This document shows, piece by piece, positions 52,576-62,094 of a stretch of 64,000 nucleotides of DNA (position 1 is the first letter of the stretch; each line of letters begins with the position of its first letter). The notes beneath the pieces were generated by a model. The model saw only the letters and a list, made by a program, of their open reading frames with translations, was not told the DNA's origin and did no database searches. The position numbers and the translations under genes are program-made. The stretch is from an uncultured bacterium (GTDB lineage Bacteria; Bacillota; Clostridia; Lachnospirales; Lachnospiraceae): assembly GCA_947381965.1 (NCBI GenBank), contig CANCXX010000004.1, forward strand, positions 1 to 64,000, given 5' to 3'.

Positions 52576-52764
52576 TTTGCACAATAATAGTGCAAAATAG
52601 TGCAAAAATAAATTATAAATTTATTTAAAACATAAAAATGTATCATTTTGACTAAAATCAATTGACCAAACACCAAAAAAGTGCTTTAATATATATAATC
52701 AACTTAGAGAATGCACGAATAAATGCACGTATATAACGAGTGCGAAACGTGCAAATTAGTGCAT
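52576..52764 (+). promoter_or_regulatory. Array of GTGCA/TGCAC half sites, likely regulator operators
   Basis: TTTGCAC-N7-GTGCAAA (52576-52596, perfect palindrome), GTGCAAAA (52600-52607), ATGCACG (52711-52717), ATGCACG (52723-52729), AGTGCG (52739-52744), CGTGCAA (52748-52754) and AGTGCAT (52758-52764). The halves cluster upstream of and just past the predicted promoter. The arrangement suggests cooperative binding and looping by one regulator, most likely the LacI protein encoded next door. Confidence 0.65.
52662..52690 (+). promoter_or_regulatory. Candidate promoter of the alpha-galactoside importer
   Basis: TTGACC (52662-52667), 17-bp spacer, TTTAAT (52685-52690). A better -10 (TATAAT, 52694-52699) lacks a -35 at proper spacing. 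Operator halves sit on both sides. Confidence 0.5.
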
Positions 52765-52945
52765 ATATAAGCTCTGAGAAACTAACCGCAGCAGGCAGGC
52801 GGGAGAGCAAATGGTAATGCAGCTTAAGCTGTGGGGGAATTTGAAACTTGCAACAGCCACCGTATCAGGTAAAGCTGGCGGAGTCATAAAAGCGGAATTT
52901 TCGTTTGCGGGCTGCAAAAATAAACAAGGAGAGGAGAGAGTGAAG

Positions 52946-53893
52946 ATGGCGGAAATTAAAAAGGCGGCGCCTGTGGATTTTAAATCAAGATGCCTGCATA
53001 CGTGGAGGGAGATGGTGAAATACCGATGGCTGTATTTCCTGCTGATTCCTGGAATTCTGTTTTTTGCAGTATTCAAGTATGCGCCGATGTTTGGTTTACG
53101 GATTGCCTTTATGGATTACAATCAGTATGATCCGTCCAAAAGTACCTGGGTGGGGCTGGAACAGTTTGTAAAATTATTTTCCCGGAATTCCTTTGTTCCG
53201 GTTCTGAGAAATACAATTGTTATCAGTCTGCTAAAACTGATTATCGGTTTTCCGATTCCGGTTATACTGGCGCTTATGATGAATGAAATGCGAAGTCTGA
53301 AGTTTAAAAAGGTTTCCCAGACATTATTGTATCTTCCGCATTTTATTTCGTGGGTTATTCTTGCAGGTATTATTATGACATTGCTGGATCCTGACAACGG
53401 AATGATTACACAGTTTATCTATCGGCTGACAGGGGAAAAGGTTATGGTGCTGACAAATCCCAAATGGTTTGTTCCAATGCTGATAGTAACAGATATTTAT
53501 AAGGGAATGGGATGGGGCACGATTTTGTACTTTGCAGCAATCAGCGGCATTGATCCCCAGCTGTATGAGGCAGCCTCCATTGATGGGGCAGGAAAATGGA
53601 AACAGGCGCTTCACATTACATTGCCGTCAATTATCCCAACAATTGTCGTTTGCTTTATTATGAACTGCGGGAATATCTTAAATGCAGGGTTTGACCAGAT
53701 ATTTATGCTGTATTCCTCCCATGTGTATGATGTGGCGGATATTATTGACACTTATGTGTACCGTATAGGTATTGTAAATGCGGATTATTCCTTCAGTACC
53801 GCTGCCGGTATGTTTAAATCCGTTGTGGCGTTTGTGCTTATTGTCGTTGTAAATCAGATTGCGAAAAAGACCGGAAATGAAGGTCTGTACTAA
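52946..53893 (+). CDS. Sugar ABC transporter permease, LplB type
   Basis: 315-aa permease, paralogue of the first gene of the window. First membrane segment near residues 30-52 (WLYFLLIPGILFFAVF). EAA loop near residues 210-235 (YEAASIDGAGKWKQ, LPSIIP). ATG at 52946 with AGGAGAGGAG upstream was chosen; an in-frame GTG at 52940 is possible, while a start at 52811 would add an unrelated 45 residues. No ATPase is adjacent, as with the first importer. Confidence 0.92.
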   Translation: MAEIKKAAPVDFKSRCLHTWREMVKYRWLYFLLIPGILFFAVFKYAPMFGLRIAFMDYNQYDPSKSTWVGLEQFVKLFSRNSFVPVLRNTIVISLLKLIIGFPIPVILALMMNEMRSLKFKKVSQTLLYLPHFISWVILAGIIMTLLDPDNGMITQFIYRLTGEKVMVLTNPKWFVPMLIVTDIYKGMGWGTILYFAAISGIDPQLYEAASIDGAGKWKQALHITLPSIIPTIVVCFIMNCGNILNAGFDQIFMLYSSHVYDVADIIDTYVYRIGIVNADYSFSTAAGMFKSVVAFVLIVVVNQIAKKTGNEGLY

Positions 53894-53908
53894 GGGGAGG
53901 GATGAAAA

Positions 53909-54808
53909 ATGGCAGGCAGTAAACATTACACAATTAAACGCAGTAAAGGAGAAGTTACTTTCAGCGTATTTAATTACATATTTTTTATTCTGCTGAGTAT
54001 TATTATGGTTTATCCCTTCTGGCATGTAATCATGATGTCTTTAAGCTCTGTGGAAGCAACTGCAAAGGGGGGGATTTTTTTATGGCCTAAGGGTTTTAAT
54101 TTGGACACTTATGTAAAGGTATTTAACGATCCGTCTATATGGAGCGGTTATTTTACCACAATTGTAGTAACTGTTTCAGGGGCATTTTTTGGCACGCTGT
54201 TTACAGCAACTACCGCATATCCTCTTTCTAAAAAGGATTTGCCTTTTGCAAAAACAATGCTTATATTGGTGCTTTTTACCATGCTGTTTTCCGGCGGTAT
54301 GATACCTGGATATTTGCTGATGAAAAATTTAAAGCTGATTGACAATCGACTTGCGCTTATTTTGCCGGGACTGATAAGCGCTTACAATGTAATTATTATG
54401 AAGAGCTTCTTTATGTCACTTCCGGAAAGTCTGGAGGAATCGGCCAAAATTGACGGAGCGACAGAAGTGACAATTTTCTGGAAAATTGTACTTCCTCTGT
54501 CCAAAGCCACAGTTGCAACAATTGCGTTGTTTACGGCAGTAGGATACTGGAATGACTACTTTTCGACAGTTTTGTATGTGAATACAAAGGAAAAATGGGC
54601 GTTGCAGGCGGTGCTCCGTTATATGTTAACCAACACCAATCAGGCTATGCAGTCAGCCGGAGTAACAGTTGCGGCAGCCACCAATGTAACGGCAGCCACA
54701 ATTAAGTCAGCATCCGTGGTTATCGCGACAGTGCCGATTTTGTGTGTATATCCTTTTGTACAGAAGTATTTTGTAAAAGGCGTTATGATTGGCGGCGTAA
54801 AGGGATGA
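53909..54808 (+). CDS. Carbohydrate ABC transporter permease, YtcP type
   Basis: 299-aa partner permease with six membrane segments. The EAA loop lies near residues 174-200 (LEESAKIDGATEVTIFW). It ends in GVMIGGVKG, matching the paralogue at 973. Ribosome site GGGAGGG. It lies 15 bp after the LplB-type gene and 90 bp before the binding-protein gene. Confidence 0.92.
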   Translation: MAGSKHYTIKRSKGEVTFSVFNYIFFILLSIIMVYPFWHVIMMSLSSVEATAKGGIFLWPKGFNLDTYVKVFNDPSIWSGYFTTIVVTVSGAFFGTLFTATTAYPLSKKDLPFAKTMLILVLFTMLFSGGMIPGYLLMKNLKLIDNRLALILPGLISAYNVIIMKSFFMSLPESLEESAKIDGATEVTIFWKIVLPLSKATVATIALFTAVGYWNDYFSTVLYVNTKEKWALQAVLRYMLTNTNQAMQSAGVTVAAATNVTAATIKSASVVIATVPILCVYPFVQKYFVKGVMIGGVKG

Positions 54809-54898
54809 TGAAAAAGAGGTAAACATGGTTTTTTGTATGGACAGGAAATGTTTGTACTCAAAATAAGATAATTTTATGTAAGGGAGGATAACAACCAA

Positions 54899-56551
54899 AT
54901 GAAAAAAAGAGTAGTAGCACTTTTATTATCAGCTGTATTGGTAATGGGAACGCTGGTCGGATGCGGCGGAAAGTCTGACAAAGAGGCAGGTTCTTCAGAT
55001 ACCGGAACAACACAGGAACAGTCTGCGGGCAGCACAGGAGCAGAAACGCCGGTATCGGATGGTCCGATTGATGTGCTGAATCAGTCGGAGACAATGAAAC
55101 TGGCAATTGTATGTCTGCAGGGGTATACACAGCCTGACAGCCAGATTCAAAAGTGGATGGAAGAACGTTACAATCTGGATGTGGAAATTGTAGCGCTTCC
55201 GGGCTGGTCTGATGCCACAGCCAAAATAACCCTTTTGATGACAGACGAGACACAAAGACCTGACATTATCTGGTGGTGGAATATGGAAAAGGACTTTGCA
55301 CAATGGGTAGACGCAGGACTTTTGGTGGATGTTGCTCCTTATATGGAGAAATATACAACCATGCGCGATTATTACAACAGCATTGACCCTGGCATTCTTT
55401 TCTATGCTTCCAATGATGACGGGTCCATCTACAGAATTCCTGGTGATGTGGCAGAACCGGCATGTGAAACCCTTTGGATCAGGCAGGACTGGCTGGATAA
55501 TTTAAACCTTGAGGTTCCGAAAACCCTTGACGAGTTGGAAGAGGTAATGTATGCTTTTACCAATGACGATCCTGACGGAAATGGTGTGAAAGATACATAT
55601 GGCTATGGCGGTGACGGCTATGATATCAGAACCTTCTGGCCCTGGGTACAGGGAACCGGTGACGGACTTGGACGTTTTGAATTTATTAAAATGGACGATG
55701 GCTCTTATGTTTACGGCGCAACCACAGAAGACTGCAAGAATTGGCTTGCAAGGGTATCCAAGCTTTATGCAGACGGCGTGTTTACACCTAACATTATCAC
55801 AGATACAGACAGGGACGAAGAAATGGCAAACGGAGGTTTTGGTGTAACATACAGCTGGGTTATTTACAATAATCCTTCCAGCGGTCCAATGAAGTCGTTT
55901 TATTCCTCCAACCCTGACGCTAAATGGGTTCCTATCGACATGGTGGCAGGGGACAATGGCAACCCGCAGGATAACCCGGCGTCCACAGCTGCGTGGTGTT
56001 ATTTTGGAATTACCAATGTCTGCTCCGATCCTGAAAGAGCATATGCAATCTGGGACGACATGGCAAAGCCTGAAAATTATATTCACAGAAGATTTGGCGT
56101 GGAAGGTGAGCATTATAAAGACAACGGCGACGGCACTTATGAAATTCTGATTTCAGGTGACGGCGATGAGAATACTTCACAGAATATCGGCCTTAAGCTG
56201 TTCCAGGATTTATTCTCAAGAAAAGATGAATGCAACATTGAAAACACGGAAAGCACTTCTGAGCTGTTTGACAAAGTATTTAAGAACAGCCGTGATGCTT
56301 ATTCCCATACAATTGAAAAGAAGGACCCTTCTATTTATGTTGTAAATAATGAAATTGGAACAGATATCGGAGATACAGCCAAGGAGTATATCTGGAGTGT
56401 AATTGGCGGAAGCAAGTCTTTGGATGACTGGGATGCCTATGTGCAGGAGATTAAGGATCTGGGCGAGCAGAGAATTATTGATGAGCTTACAGAATTACAT
56501 GGAGCACAGATTAAGCAGTACGAAGAATACTTAAAGAACGTGCAACAGTAG
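54899..56551 (+). CDS. Extracellular solute-binding lipoprotein of sugar ABC importer
   Basis: 550 aa. Lipoprotein signal with cysteine at residue 22 (LVGC), a Ser/Thr/Glu linker to about residue 55, then an LplA/YtcQ-type binding fold. DPDGNGVKDTYGYGG is an EF-hand-like calcium loop common in this subgroup. Expected on the outer membrane face. A terminator separates it from the downstream GH36 gene, so the binding protein would be made in excess. Confidence 0.92.
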   Translation: MKKRVVALLLSAVLVMGTLVGCGGKSDKEAGSSDTGTTQEQSAGSTGAETPVSDGPIDVLNQSETMKLAIVCLQGYTQPDSQIQKWMEERYNLDVEIVALPGWSDATAKITLLMTDETQRPDIIWWWNMEKDFAQWVDAGLLVDVAPYMEKYTTMRDYYNSIDPGILFYASNDDGSIYRIPGDVAEPACETLWIRQDWLDNLNLEVPKTLDELEEVMYAFTNDDPDGNGVKDTYGYGGDGYDIRTFWPWVQGTGDGLGRFEFIKMDDGSYVYGATTEDCKNWLARVSKLYADGVFTPNIITDTDRDEEMANGGFGVTYSWVIYNNPSSGPMKSFYSSNPDAKWVPIDMVAGDNGNPQDNPASTAAWCYFGITNVCSDPERAYAIWDDMAKPENYIHRRFGVEGEHYKDNGDGTYEILISGDGDENTSQNIGLKLFQDLFSRKDECNIENTESTSELFDKVFKNSRDAYSHTIEKKDPSIYVVNNEIGTDIGDTAKEYIWSVIGGSKSLDDWDAYVQEIKDLGEQRIIDELTELHGAQIKQYEEYLKNVQQ

Positions 56552-56596
56552 AAAAGCGGAGAATAGAAACTATATTTTTGCAGTTACAAGATAAGT

Positions 56597-56645
56597 AAAA
56601 GCGCCCTGCGGCGGACAATATAATTGTTTGCCAAGGGGCGTTTTC
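56597..56645 (+). terminator. Terminator between binding protein and alpha-galactosidase
   Basis: Outer stem AAGCGCCC/GGGGCGTT, inner stem GGCGGACAAT/ATTGTTTGCC with two G-U pairs, loop ATA, then TTTT. It should reduce transcription of the GH36 gene relative to the importer. Confidence 0.8.
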
Positions 56646-56710
56646 TCTGAAGAAAAAGGAACTTGAGTGGAAGTGGACTGCAGCGGAACTTAAAATAGGA
56701 GAAGTTAAGA

Positions 56711-58900
56711 ATGGGAATTGTTTATTTTGATCAGGACAGGGTTTTTAAACTGGACACTCCTCATACCAGTTATCTGATAGGGATAGTGGATGAGGATAAT
56801 TTTGTAGGCCATATTTATTATGGCAGGCGGCTAACAGATTATGGATTGACAAATTTTTTGCGGACAAATGAGCCTCCTTTTGTGCCGTCAGTAAATAACA
56901 GGGAGCGAATTTCGTTTCTTGATGCGTTTCCGATGGAATATCCTACGCATGGGATTGGCGATTATCGGGAGAGCGCCTTCCGGGTAAGGAGCAAAGGGGG
57001 ACATAGGGCATGTGTGCTTTCTTATGTGTCTCATGAAATTTTTGCCGGAAAGAAGAAAATTCCCGGACTCCCCACATCTTTTGCAAAAGAGGGGGAATGC
57101 AGCACTTTAAGATTAACATGTCAGGATAAATGTCTTGGACTTTCTGTTGTGCTGAATTACTCGGTTTTTGAGGATGTGGATGTAATTGCAAGAAGTGTGG
57201 AAGTACATAATATGGGAACAGATGGGATAATGCTGCAAAAGGTTGCGTCCATGAGCCTTGATATGGATAATCGGGACTTTGAGATGATTACCCTTCATGG
57301 CGCCTGGGCAAGAGAGCGTCATGTGGAGAAAAGGCGGCTGGGAACCGGATTTCAGGGCGTTGCTTCCCGCAGGGGGGAGCCTGGGCATCAGGATCATCCC
57401 TTTATGGCGTTGGCAACAGCAGGAACCACACAGGAGCATGGGGAAGTCTATGGAGTGCAGCTTATGTATTCCGGCAATTTTGAAATTCGCGCGGAGGTTA
57501 GCCAGTATACGTCCGTCAGATGGCAGGCAGGGATTGAAAGTGAGGATTTTGGCTGGATGTTGGCGCCGGGAGAGTATTTTTATGCACCGGAAGCTTTACT
57601 GACGTATTCCTTTGCCGGAATTGATGGGATGACTGCCTGTTATCACGATTTTATCAGAAAACATGTAATCAGAGGAAAATATAAAAATAGTAAAAGGCCA
57701 ATTCTAATCAACAACTGGGAAGCAACTTATTTTGATTTTAACACAGAAAAGCTTTTATCTATTGCAAAGGAAGCTTCCGGGCTTGGAATTGAGATGTTGG
57801 TGATGGATGACGGATGGTTTGGAAAACGTAATAGTGATAACAGCTCTCTGGGAGACTGGCAGGTGAACGAGGAAAAGCTTTCGGGTGGGCTGGCGCATCT
57901 TGTGAATGAAGTAAATAAGCTTGGAATGAAGTTTGGCATCTGGTTTGAGCCAGAAATGATTTCTCCGGATTCGGAATTATACCGGAAGCATCCGGACTGG
58001 GCAATTGCCGTGCCTGGAAGAGAGCCATCCCAGGCCCGTGAACAGCTGGTACTGGACTTTTCTCGCGAGGAAGTGGTGGAAGGCATCTGGGAACAAATGG
58101 AGGCAATTTTAAGAGGGGCAAATATTGAATATGTGAAATGGGATATGAACCGGCCCTTGTGTGATCTGGGAAGCGCATTACTTACTCCGGAAAAACAGGG
58201 GGAACTGCCGCATCGGTATATGCTGGGGGTTTACGAATTACAGGAACGGCTGGTAACGCAGTTTCCGGATATTTTGCTTGAAAATTGTTCAGGCGGCGGA
58301 GCAAGGTTTGATGCAGGGATGATGTATTACAGTCCTCAGATTTGGTGTTCCGATGACACAGACGCCATAGAGCGGCTTGCAATACAGGAGGGAACGGCCA
58401 TGATTTATCCTCTTTCCACGATGGGCGCCCATGTCAGTGACTGTCCAAATCATGCAGTAGGAAGAACGACACCTTTTGAGACAAGAGGATATGTGGCACT
58501 GGCGGGAACTTTTGGGTATGAGCTGGATGTAACCCGGATTCCGGAAAAGGACAGGGAAGAAATTCCCAGGCAGACGGCCCTTTATCATAAATATAATGAT
58601 TTGATACGGGAAGGGGATTATTACCGGATTGCATCTGCGTCAGAAAATCATGCTTTTGATTGCTGGCAGGTTGTATCAAAGGATAAAAAGGAAAGCCTTG
58701 TGACCTGTGTGCAGGTGCTGGCAAGTCCCAGCAGGCGCAGCAGAATTATCCGGCTGAAAGGACTGGACGAGACAAAGAGATACCGGGTGGAAGGAGAAGA
58801 AACAGTTCTTTATGGGGACAGCCTGATGTATGGAGGGATACAGATTCATAACTTGAAAGGCGATTTTGCAGGAAAATTGATCCACCTGATAAGCGAATAG
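56711..58900 (+). CDS. Alpha-galactosidase, GH36
   Basis: 729-aa enzyme releasing terminal alpha-1,6-galactose from raffinose, stachyose, melibiose or galactomannan oligosaccharides. Nucleophile D478 in YVKWDMNR and acid/base D548 in CSDDTDA occupy the same numbering as in the characterised Geobacillus enzyme; MLDDGWFGKR-type loop (MDDGWFGKRN) and CSGGGARFDAG are intact. No signal peptide, so cytoplasmic. Start behind AGGAGAAG. With the importer it forms a full uptake-and-cleave unit. Confidence 0.96.
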   Translation: MGIVYFDQDRVFKLDTPHTSYLIGIVDEDNFVGHIYYGRRLTDYGLTNFLRTNEPPFVPSVNNRERISFLDAFPMEYPTHGIGDYRESAFRVRSKGGHRACVLSYVSHEIFAGKKKIPGLPTSFAKEGECSTLRLTCQDKCLGLSVVLNYSVFEDVDVIARSVEVHNMGTDGIMLQKVASMSLDMDNRDFEMITLHGAWARERHVEKRRLGTGFQGVASRRGEPGHQDHPFMALATAGTTQEHGEVYGVQLMYSGNFEIRAEVSQYTSVRWQAGIESEDFGWMLAPGEYFYAPEALLTYSFAGIDGMTACYHDFIRKHVIRGKYKNSKRPILINNWEATYFDFNTEKLLSIAKEASGLGIEMLVMDDGWFGKRNSDNSSLGDWQVNEEKLSGGLAHLVNEVNKLGMKFGIWFEPEMISPDSELYRKHPDWAIAVPGREPSQAREQLVLDFSREEVVEGIWEQMEAILRGANIEYVKWDMNRPLCDLGSALLTPEKQGELPHRYMLGVYELQERLVTQFPDILLENCSGGGARFDAGMMYYSPQIWCSDDTDAIERLAIQEGTAMIYPLSTMGAHVSDCPNHAVGRTTPFETRGYVALAGTFGYELDVTRIPEKDREEIPRQTALYHKYNDLIREGDYYRIASASENHAFDCWQVVSKDKKESLVTCVQVLASPSRRSRIIRLKGLDETKRYRVEGEETVLYGDSLMYGGIQIHNLKGDFAGKLIHLISE

Positions 58901-59044
58901 AGCAGCAGCGCGTATTCCCGCCCTGTGAAAAGTAACCCTTTTTGCCATGAAAATGAATATAGGTGTCCGACTTTGGAAGCAACAGCGGAGTTTAAGTTTT
59001 GATTTGTGTGGGTGGGGACCGATGTGCTTTTGCAAAATAAAAAT

Positions 59045-59106
59045 CTCCGTGCCGGATAGAGCGCTATAGCGTGTTAAAAAAATAAGCTAAGGGTTCCGGC
59101 ACAGAG
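59045..59106. other. Palindromic hairpin in the convergent gap
   Basis: CTC-c-GTGCCGGA (59045-59056) pairs with TCCGGCAC-a-GAG (59095-59106), 11 of 12 positions; the loop contains a second palindrome CGCTATAGCG (59062-59071). It separates the convergent GH36 and SIMPL genes. It is either a bidirectional terminator or a small structured RNA. Nothing else is seen in 58901-59126. Confidence 0.5.
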
Positions 59107-59126
59107 TAATGTTATGATAGTGTTTT

Positions 59127-59939
59127 TTAATAAAGCTGGTATTGGACTACAATGGAGGCCTCCACCTGGATTTCTCCCGGCATGATGCCGGCGGTATCTG
59201 AGGCCATTTCCTGTTTTATGGAGGAACGGTAAGTATTGGCAAGTGCATTGTCAGAATACCGGGCTTGTGTATAGCCGCTGGTCTCCTGAATACTGATGAC
59301 AGCGCCTATGCTGCATCCGGCTGCCTGGGCAAGTGTCTGTGCCTTCTGGTGAGCGGATTCTATGGCGGCGGTTAAAGCAGCCTGATAGCTTTCGTCATAT
59401 TTACTTGCCTGGTAAGTAATGGACTGGATCGTATTGACACCGTTTGACACAGACTGTGAGAGAATATTGTCAAGCTCATCAATGGGTATGTCTGATACGG
59501 TAAGCGTAGTCACAGCCTCATAACCTGTAAGACGAGGGGTATTTCCGCTGTAATTGTAAACCGGATTCATGTAATAATCGGAAGTCTGAATAGAATTTTG
59601 GGCAATATTCAGGCTGGTTAAAAGGGCGGTTACCTGTCCTACAGATTCTGTGTTTTGCTGCTGGCAGGCAGCGGCTGTGCTGGCCTGGGTGCGGACTGCA
59701 TAGGTAATTTCAGCAATATCGGGAACAGCAGCGACTTTTTCACTGCTGTTTACTGTAATAGAATTTGTGCCTGCAGGCATAGATGAACCAGTCTGAAGGG
59801 GGCTGGTAGGAAGGGCCTGCCCGTCAGAGGAGACGGAAGAGGGTTCTACTGCCTTCATATTGTCGGGGGTAAGATTCCCGCATCCGGCAAGACCTAAAGT
59901 AAAGATTCCCATAGTTAGCAACGCATAAATTTTTTTCAT
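59127..59939 (-). CDS. SIMPL-domain lipoprotein (DUF541)
   Basis: 270 aa. Lipoprotein signal with LAGC (cysteine at residue 20). After a short linker, residues ~60-270 form a SIMPL/BP26 domain (SEKVAAVPDIAEITYAVRTQ, LTGYEAVTTLTVSDIPIDEL, ASIVVQYQLY). BP26 proteins form ring-shaped oligomers; the cellular role is unknown. Transcribed alone on the minus strand. Confidence 0.88.
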   Translation of the reverse strand: MKKIYALLTMGIFTLGLAGCGNLTPDNMKAVEPSSVSSDGQALPTSPLQTGSSMPAGTNSITVNSSEKVAAVPDIAEITYAVRTQASTAAACQQQNTESVGQVTALLTSLNIAQNSIQTSDYYMNPVYNYSGNTPRLTGYEAVTTLTVSDIPIDELDNILSQSVSNGVNTIQSITYQASKYDESYQAALTAAIESAHQKAQTLAQAAGCSIGAVISIQETSGYTQARYSDNALANTYRSSIKQEMASDTAGIMPGEIQVEASIVVQYQLY

Positions 59940-60091
59940 AGATTCATCCTCCTGTTATCTGGTTTTTTATTTCCGCGGGCAGTGAGCCAAGTGGCGGCCT
60001 ACGGTATATGATTTTTTAAGGCTGGATTTTTACTGCCTTATTATAGATACGGAGGAGAATTGGTTATTTTTGGGGTTAATTTATATTTTTG

Positions 60092-60598
60092 TTAAGAGGA
60101 ACTGTCGCTGCTCCAGTTTAATCGGTGTAGTTCGCCTTCTAGCTGCATTTGGGAAAAATTCTGCTGGCGGAGCGCTTCATAGAGAACAATGGCAGCAGAA
60201 TTTGACAAATTTAAGGAGCGGATTTGGGGAAGCATGGGAATGCGGATACAGGTTTCTTCATAGTCTACCAGTATTTCTTCGGGGATTCCGGCGCTTTCTT
60301 TTCCGAACATAAGAAAATCATTGGGGCCAAAGGAGGCATCTGTGTATGTACGGTGCGCCTTGGTGGTTGCCATCCAGATTTTTGCGTCAGGGTGCATGGC
60401 TTTAAATTCTTCAAAATTTATATATCTGGTTACATCCAGTTTGTCCCAGTAATCCATTCCGGCGCGCCTGATGTCCTTTTCTGTAAGCCGGAATCCCAGA
60501 GGCTCTATTAAGTGAAGACTTGTGCCGGTAGCGGCGCAGGTTCTGCCTATGTTGCCTGTGTTGGCCGGAATTTCGGGCTGATGCAAGATAATGTTCAT
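60092..60598 (-). CDS. trmL: tRNA (cytidine(34)-2'-O)-methyltransferase
   Basis: 168-aa SPOUT-fold methyltransferase modifying the wobble base of tRNA-Leu. Signatures: PEIPANTGNIGRTCAATG, FGKESAGIPEEI and IRSLNLSNSAAIVLYE, the knot that binds AdoMet. Length is standard. The gene stands between a SIMPL lipoprotein and a histidine kinase on the same strand. Confidence 0.95.
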   Translation of the reverse strand: MNIILHQPEIPANTGNIGRTCAATGTSLHLIEPLGFRLTEKDIRRAGMDYWDKLDVTRYINFEEFKAMHPDAKIWMATTKAHRTYTDASFGPNDFLMFGKESAGIPEEILVDYEETCIRIPMLPQIRSLNLSNSAAIVLYEALRQQNFSQMQLEGELHRLNWSSDSSS

Positions 60599-60669
60599 AA
60601 TATTAAAGCTCCTTATATTAAATAAAATTTAGTAAATTAAAAACAGTGGATTTCGCAGGTAAAAACATT

Positions 60670-62094
60670 TTAATCTTCATTTTCATCTTCGGCTACGGGC
60701 AGGGAAAAAATAAACTCAGATCCCACGCCTTCTGTGCTGATAACGTTGATGTGCTCTCCATGGGCGTGAATAATTTCTTTTGTGATGGAAAGGCCAAGTC
60801 CGGTGCCCCGCTTATCTTTACCCCTTGAGGAATCAGATTTATAAAAACGGTCCCAAATCAGCTTCAAGTCGTCTTTGGGAATACCAATCCCGCTGTCTTT
60901 GACAGATACAAATACTTTATTGTGTTTTTCAGTAGTTTCAATTTTAATAATAGAATCTGGACTGCTGAATTTAATTGCGTTGTCCAAAAGGTTATATAAA
61001 ACCTGCTGGATTTTTTCAACATCAGCATTTACATATAATTCATCGCCAGTAAGTATCAGTTCAATAGCAATTGTCTTATTTTTGCATGTGCCTTCAAAGG
61101 AAGCGGCGGTGTTGCGGATAACCATGTTGATATTGAAAGCGCTTTTATCAAGGAGGATACCTTTCGTGTTTAGGTTGTTCAGGGTCAGAAGGCCGTTGGT
61201 GAGTTTGGTCAGTCGTTCTGTTTCATTTAGTACAATGGTCAGATATTTTTCGTAAAATTCAGGAGGTATGGTGCCATCCAGCATAGCCTCCAGGTAGCCT
61301 TTGATAGATGTAAGGGGAGAGCGGAAATCGTGGGAGACGTTGGCTACAAATTTTTTCTGGTCATCTTCAGAGCGCGCGATTTCATTTGCCATATAGGACA
61401 GGGTAGCGCCCAGATAGCCGATTTCATCTTCACTGTCTATCTGAAATTCGTAGTGCATGTTTCCCGCTGCATACTGTTCTGTTGCCTCAGTTATCCTGCG
61501 GAGGGGAAGGTATACCATTTCTGTAAAGAAAATCAGAATAATCAGGGAGAGGAGAAACAAAATTACAAGCATTAGGTAGGAAATATTCAAAAGTCCGTTA
61601 CAGGAGATGCTTATATTGACCATTGGGTAATGGATTACCACGTATCCACGCACTTTATAGTTGGAAGTGATGGGAGCAAATACGCTGAGCTGTTCTTCCG
61701 TAAAGCTGCCAAAAAAGTATCCCACCGTATAATAGGAGGTTTCTGTGACTGTTGGGTCAAAGTCGGAAATGACGGTTTCATTTTCCACATCAATAGGCGA
61801 TTGTGAGTCCAGAATCAGCCGCCCGGAAGGGTTGATAATCCACAGCCGGGCGGAAAGGTAAGTATCCAGTGCATCCAGTTGCTTTTTTACGGATTCCAGA
61901 GAGGTTTCCACATTATATAAGTCGGAAGCGTAGGTGTTGGCAATTAAGGTAGCTTCCCTGTACAGGGCGTCCGCTTTTTCACGTTTTAAATGCTCCATGG
62001 TCATGCTGCTTACAAAGGTGGCGACTACAACAAAGCCAAAAAAGCCAAAAATAAGGTAAGCAAGCAGAAATTTCAGGTAGAGGGTTTTTCTCAT
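60670..62094 (-). CDS. Sensor histidine kinase
   Basis: 474 aa. Membrane segments at about residues 8-30 and 165-190 bound an extracytoplasmic sensor; HAMP follows (~190-240). Phospho-acceptor H255 is in VSHDFRSPLTSIKGY; N-box NLLDNAIKFS, G1 KDSGIGIP and G2 GTGLGLSI are intact. The gene overlaps the response regulator by 4 bp. Overall layout resembles PhoR/WalK-type kinases. The signal is unknown. Confidence 0.94.
   Translation of the reverse strand: MRKTLYLKFLLAYLIFGFFGFVVVATFVSSMTMEHLKREKADALYREATLIANTYASDLYNVETSLESVKKQLDALDTYLSARLWIINPSGRLILDSQSPIDVENETVISDFDPTVTETSYYTVGYFFGSFTEEQLSVFAPITSNYKVRGYVVIHYPMVNISISCNGLLNISYLMLVILFLLSLIILIFFTEMVYLPLRRITEATEQYAAGNMHYEFQIDSEDEIGYLGATLSYMANEIARSEDDQKKFVANVSHDFRSPLTSIKGYLEAMLDGTIPPEFYEKYLTIVLNETERLTKLTNGLLTLNNLNTKGILLDKSAFNINMVIRNTAASFEGTCKNKTIAIELILTGDELYVNADVEKIQQVLYNLLDNAIKFSSPDSIIKIETTEKHNKVFVSVKDSGIGIPKDDLKLIWDRFYKSDSSRGKDKRGTGLGLSITKEIIHAHGEHINVISTEGVGSEFIFSLPVAEDENED

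Noticed and set aside
52811-52945. 45-codon extension of the LplB-type permease
   Set aside because: No ribosome site at 52811 and the extension is not hydrophobic or family-like; a purine-rich AGGAGAGGAG lies right before the chosen start.
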